Assembly: GCA_900552445.1 (NCBI GenBank)
Contig: URZS01000031.1
Location: 1 to 8,485 of the forward strand
Direction of reading: 5' to 3'
DNA: 8,485 nt
Origin: an uncultured Veillonella sp.
Lineage (GTDB): Bacteria; Bacillota; Negativicutes; Veillonellales; Veillonellaceae
The notes under the pieces were generated by a model, which saw nothing but the letters and a program-made list of their open reading frames with translations, was not told the DNA's origin and did no database searches. Positions 7,301-8,485 of this stretch are shown piece by piece; within the stretch, counting starts at the first letter, position 1; every line of letters starts with the position of its first letter. The position numbers and the translations under genes are program-made.

Positions 7301-8485
7301 GATGCTAATCGTCATAGCTTTGAACAACGATTGCGCCTTGGCTTTGATGCACGCCTTAATGAGTTTACAAATCTTAAGGTTATCGGCAGTGCGACTGGCA
7401 TGAGTGGTGTCGATACAAGCTGGACTCAATCTGATTCTAAAGGCTTTAACCATCAACGACTCGATACAGTGGATCTCACAAGACGGGTTAAAAAATGGGA
7501 CGTATCAGTGGGCCGCTTAACAGAGCCAATGGGGGCTAGTGGTTACTGGTTTGGTCAATCTTATGATGGTGCTCGTGCCGTTTGGAATGGTCACGACTCT
7601 CAAGTTCGTATCGGTGTTGGTACTTTCAAACATAGTACAGGCATCACTGATTCTGCCTATACTCATGCAGTACATGAAGTTATCTACAGACCACCAACAG
7701 CGGCTGAATTGATTGGTATTAATCGTGATGAGTTCCCATACGATATTAGTAGTGCTACAAAAACAGGTTCTGATGGTGAGAAAAAATCTAATGAAGATGC
7801 AGCTGCACCAGATAGTCCTAATGGTATTTATGATTCTACTTATAAAGGCAAGACAGATAGCCTTTACTTCTATCAACAGCTAAAAGGTTTGCAAGATGAA
7901 TATGAAGCGTATAAAGCTACATTGAATCTAAGTTGGAGCAATCCGAATCGGGATCAAGAAATTGAAAAGGCTAATGCTAAGCTTGCAGAAACACAACAAA
8001 AGCAAGCTCAAGTGATGAGTCGATTACAAGATATTCTTACAAAGGCATACCCTACAGATATGGCGGAGAAAAAATTCTCTCTCGATATTCCATCTGGTGG
8101 TTATGCAATGTATGAAATCACTAATAAGAATACAGGGGAAAAACTATATAAGACTAGCGACATTATGTATAATGTGAACTCTTCTTTATACCCTGAATCC
8201 TTAAAAGAAAAGGCTAAAGGTCTTATCGTATCTACTGATAATAAAGATGCTTTGTTGAATCCAAAAGATTATGTTGATAAACATAGTGCTGATATTAATC
8301 AATCCATTGCAGAAATTGCTAAATATAATGCTACAGATAACTGGAGCAACTATAACAATAGTGAGCTTGATGTGGTTTGGGTTAAACAGCCAGATGGTAC
8401 GTTCAAACAATCTTATGATTATTATGGACAACCAGCTAGTGATTATGAGTTCACTGGTTATTTAGGTGCTAAAACGTATAAATAC
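4331..8485 (+). CDS. TonB-dependent receptor fused to a C-terminal porin-like barrel (3' end beyond window)
   Basis: One frame runs from the ATG at 4331 to the window end, at least 1385 codons with no stop. GAGGAGGG (4319-4326) supports the start. Residues 1-29 are a signal peptide with cleavage after VWA. A TonB-box-like TDVVHV is near 36-41. The plug (about 45-165) has SIRGAEARHTLILVDGQPV and VERIEVIQGAASAKYGSDAI ending GVVNVITKK. The barrel follows, with GNPNLKPEKS and the usual receptor ending INNIFNHRDDD...YRMGVNLKF at residue 892. Receptors normally stop there. This one continues with a Gly/Ala-rich linker (893-950) and a second beta-strand-rich domain from about 953. The receptor half should import an iron chelate, heme or cobalamin using TonB energy; the ligand is unknown. 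The upstream AraC-type gene and Fur-like sites fit iron-responsive control. Confidence 0.9.
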   Translation, partial: MNRWGHTKRNIILSSAVALWLSAPLVVWADNATVTTDVVHVKGTWAEEAAKLDSQQVQIITKKEIEKKQAKSVEDIIFTQTGVSRTVDAMGRVGVSIRGAEARHTLILVDGQPVLGDFDKYSGAADEVQRLGTENVERIEVIQGAASAKYGSDAIGGVVNVITKKAQKKPTLQLNAEGMRRKSDGDAFPFQNFFIRADSGQMGKLKVGLSGSKRDIMPVLASVSRRASGMAYDYAKHNFKPNVLRHYGDAADIGLVATYEANDKNKFEMRLNRYTEDLVRDVKHSDSDLEPQQHFKRTANRNTANLQWSSRAGKSDWTVETNYSRIKENDIALISYTGRSAYEGSNELRYIDNIDHRQLDIRANANTQLNKNHLLSYGVSYAREEGSGSRLKSSPNTSTMYIDPWDYDKSLLVDKLDRLVRRKGDNSIKVYSHIHDYKFINSGGGMPQWDMDYEYYGAETDAQKPGITYDDYINYGLSESRLSDWSSTSPNNQPVTDEFKARYKALEDRLKAENPVLSATRANIVGDYFKYGESNDPEMRKKAPKLNGKAFLEEYRNRDQRLTTGSGSIRKLNAYISDTWQVNKNLTLSPIVRFDNSSLFGSNLSASLGMTYNVNGNTHRRFKANVGTGYTEPGMGELWYNWEMYASNPVGIGVAKLGWYWAGNPNLKPEKSVNFDMSLEGENKNTYARVGVFHNRIKNYMSVYFTGDFMDFAPYLKGDAKYQRAPDMIYSFKNIGKAEITGVQAEVQQKFGKYWSGKLGYTYLHAINKSDPSMPRQLLDKPMHKVDIGITYDNPKSGWNGSIWGDYYINMLDSNTLNNGGNYWPDILSGDAGVYNKQTYEKKTFGIWNVMVQKRFNKNAMMYFGINNIFNHRDDDRATQERVYRMGVNLKFGGGDGTKTTAIGKTKDGAKAGVVGANGEVGSAESSVQNVADVVRLTDFIRSDFDTTKERGVTLVGDYRARWMAHDGSNRPQSPFRANSAIGSAKANMYDANRHSFEQRLRLGFDARLNEFTNLKVIGSATGMSGVDTSWTQSDSKGFNHQRLDTVDLTRRVKKWDVSVGRLTEPMGASGYWFGQSYDGARAVWNGHDSQVRIGVGTFKHSTGITDSAYTHAVHEVIYRPPTAAELIGINRDEFPYDISSATKTGSDGEKKSNEDAAAPDSPNGIYDSTYKGKTDSLYFYQQLKGLQDEYEAYKATLNLSWSNPNRDQEIEKANAKLAETQQKQAQVMSRLQDILTKAYPTDMAEKKFSLDIPSGGYAMYEITNKNTGEKLYKTSDIMYNVNSSLYPESLKEKAKGLIVSTDNKDALLNPKDYVDKHSADINQSIAEIAKYNATDNWSNYNNSELDVVWVKQPDGTFKQSYDYYGQPASDYEFTGYLGAKTYKY
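7187..8485 (+). other. Second, porin-like outer-membrane domain of the fusion protein (partial)
   Basis: Residues about 953-1385 follow the receptor barrel. The opening VTLVGDYRARW, then RHSFEQRLRLGFDARL, TRRVKKWDVSVGRLTEPMG and YDGARAVW (1078 on) show alternating polar/hydrophobic strands. They also show the GR...G...DG pattern of OmpM/SLH-type or phosphate-selective-type porins; I find the resemblance to Veillonella-type porins strong but could not align it. After HEVIYRPP (about 1115-1122) comes roughly 250 polar residues. These include a Gln/Glu/Lys-rich helical stretch (about 1178-1240), before strand-like YEFTGYLGAKTYKY at the edge. This stretch could be a giant surface loop or a separate module. 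No SLH domain is visible in the part present. Confidence 0.6.

Noticed and set aside
7517..7876. Minus-strand frame of 119 codons
   Set aside because: It is antisense to the porin-like domain, with no recognisable protein features. The plus-strand frame is clearly coding.

Overview
This window looks like one end of a short-read contig from a Veillonella-like member of the Negativicutes, that is, a diderm Firmicute. The basis is an AT-rich genome with strong AGGAGG-type ribosome binding sites combined with outer-membrane genes: a TonB-dependent receptor and a porin-like barrel of the kind I associate with Negativicutes OmpM/SLH porins. The genus is an inference from sequence style, not a proven assignment. 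The first 45 bases are not biological. They are the Illumina i7 adapter/index read joined to the insert.

Layout. (1) 1-45 is adapter. (2) 46 to about 225, minus strand, is the C-terminal piece of an iron/cobalamin-type ABC substrate-binding protein. It has no start codon and no room for the rest of the gene. (3) 245-2441 is a tight plus-strand operon encoding a split ascorbate-family (SgaT/UlaA) PTS in the order IIA, IIB, IIC. A DUF454 (YbaN-type) membrane protein gene overlaps the IIC stop codon; it is broken by an exact 7-bp tandem duplication, and the operon ends at a strong hairpin at 2871-2920. (4) 2921-3159 is an AT-rich intergenic region with a promoter and a Fur-box-like site in front of an AraC-family regulator (3160-4050). 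(5) 4051-4330 is a regulatory region with an inverted repeat, a long terminator-like hairpin and a second Fur-box-like site inside the hairpin loop. (6) 4331 to the window end is one uninterrupted reading frame of at least 1385 codons. It begins as a complete TonB-dependent receptor (signal peptide, plug and 22-strand-type barrel ending near residue 892) and continues without a stop, through a Gly/Ala-rich linker, into a second porin-like beta-barrel domain that runs off the window.

How the parts may work together. The AraC regulator and receptor form a classic pair for regulated uptake of an iron chelate, heme or cobalamin, and both are preceded by candidate Fur sites. The substrate-binding-protein remnant at the left edge belongs to the same kind of pathway. 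The PTS operon is a separate unit. Two of the residues thought to bind ascorbate in E. coli UlaA are replaced by Phe in its IIC, and no ascorbate catabolic gene is adjacent, so its substrate is uncertain.

The most unusual object is the receptor-porin fusion: apparently two outer-membrane barrels in one polypeptide.
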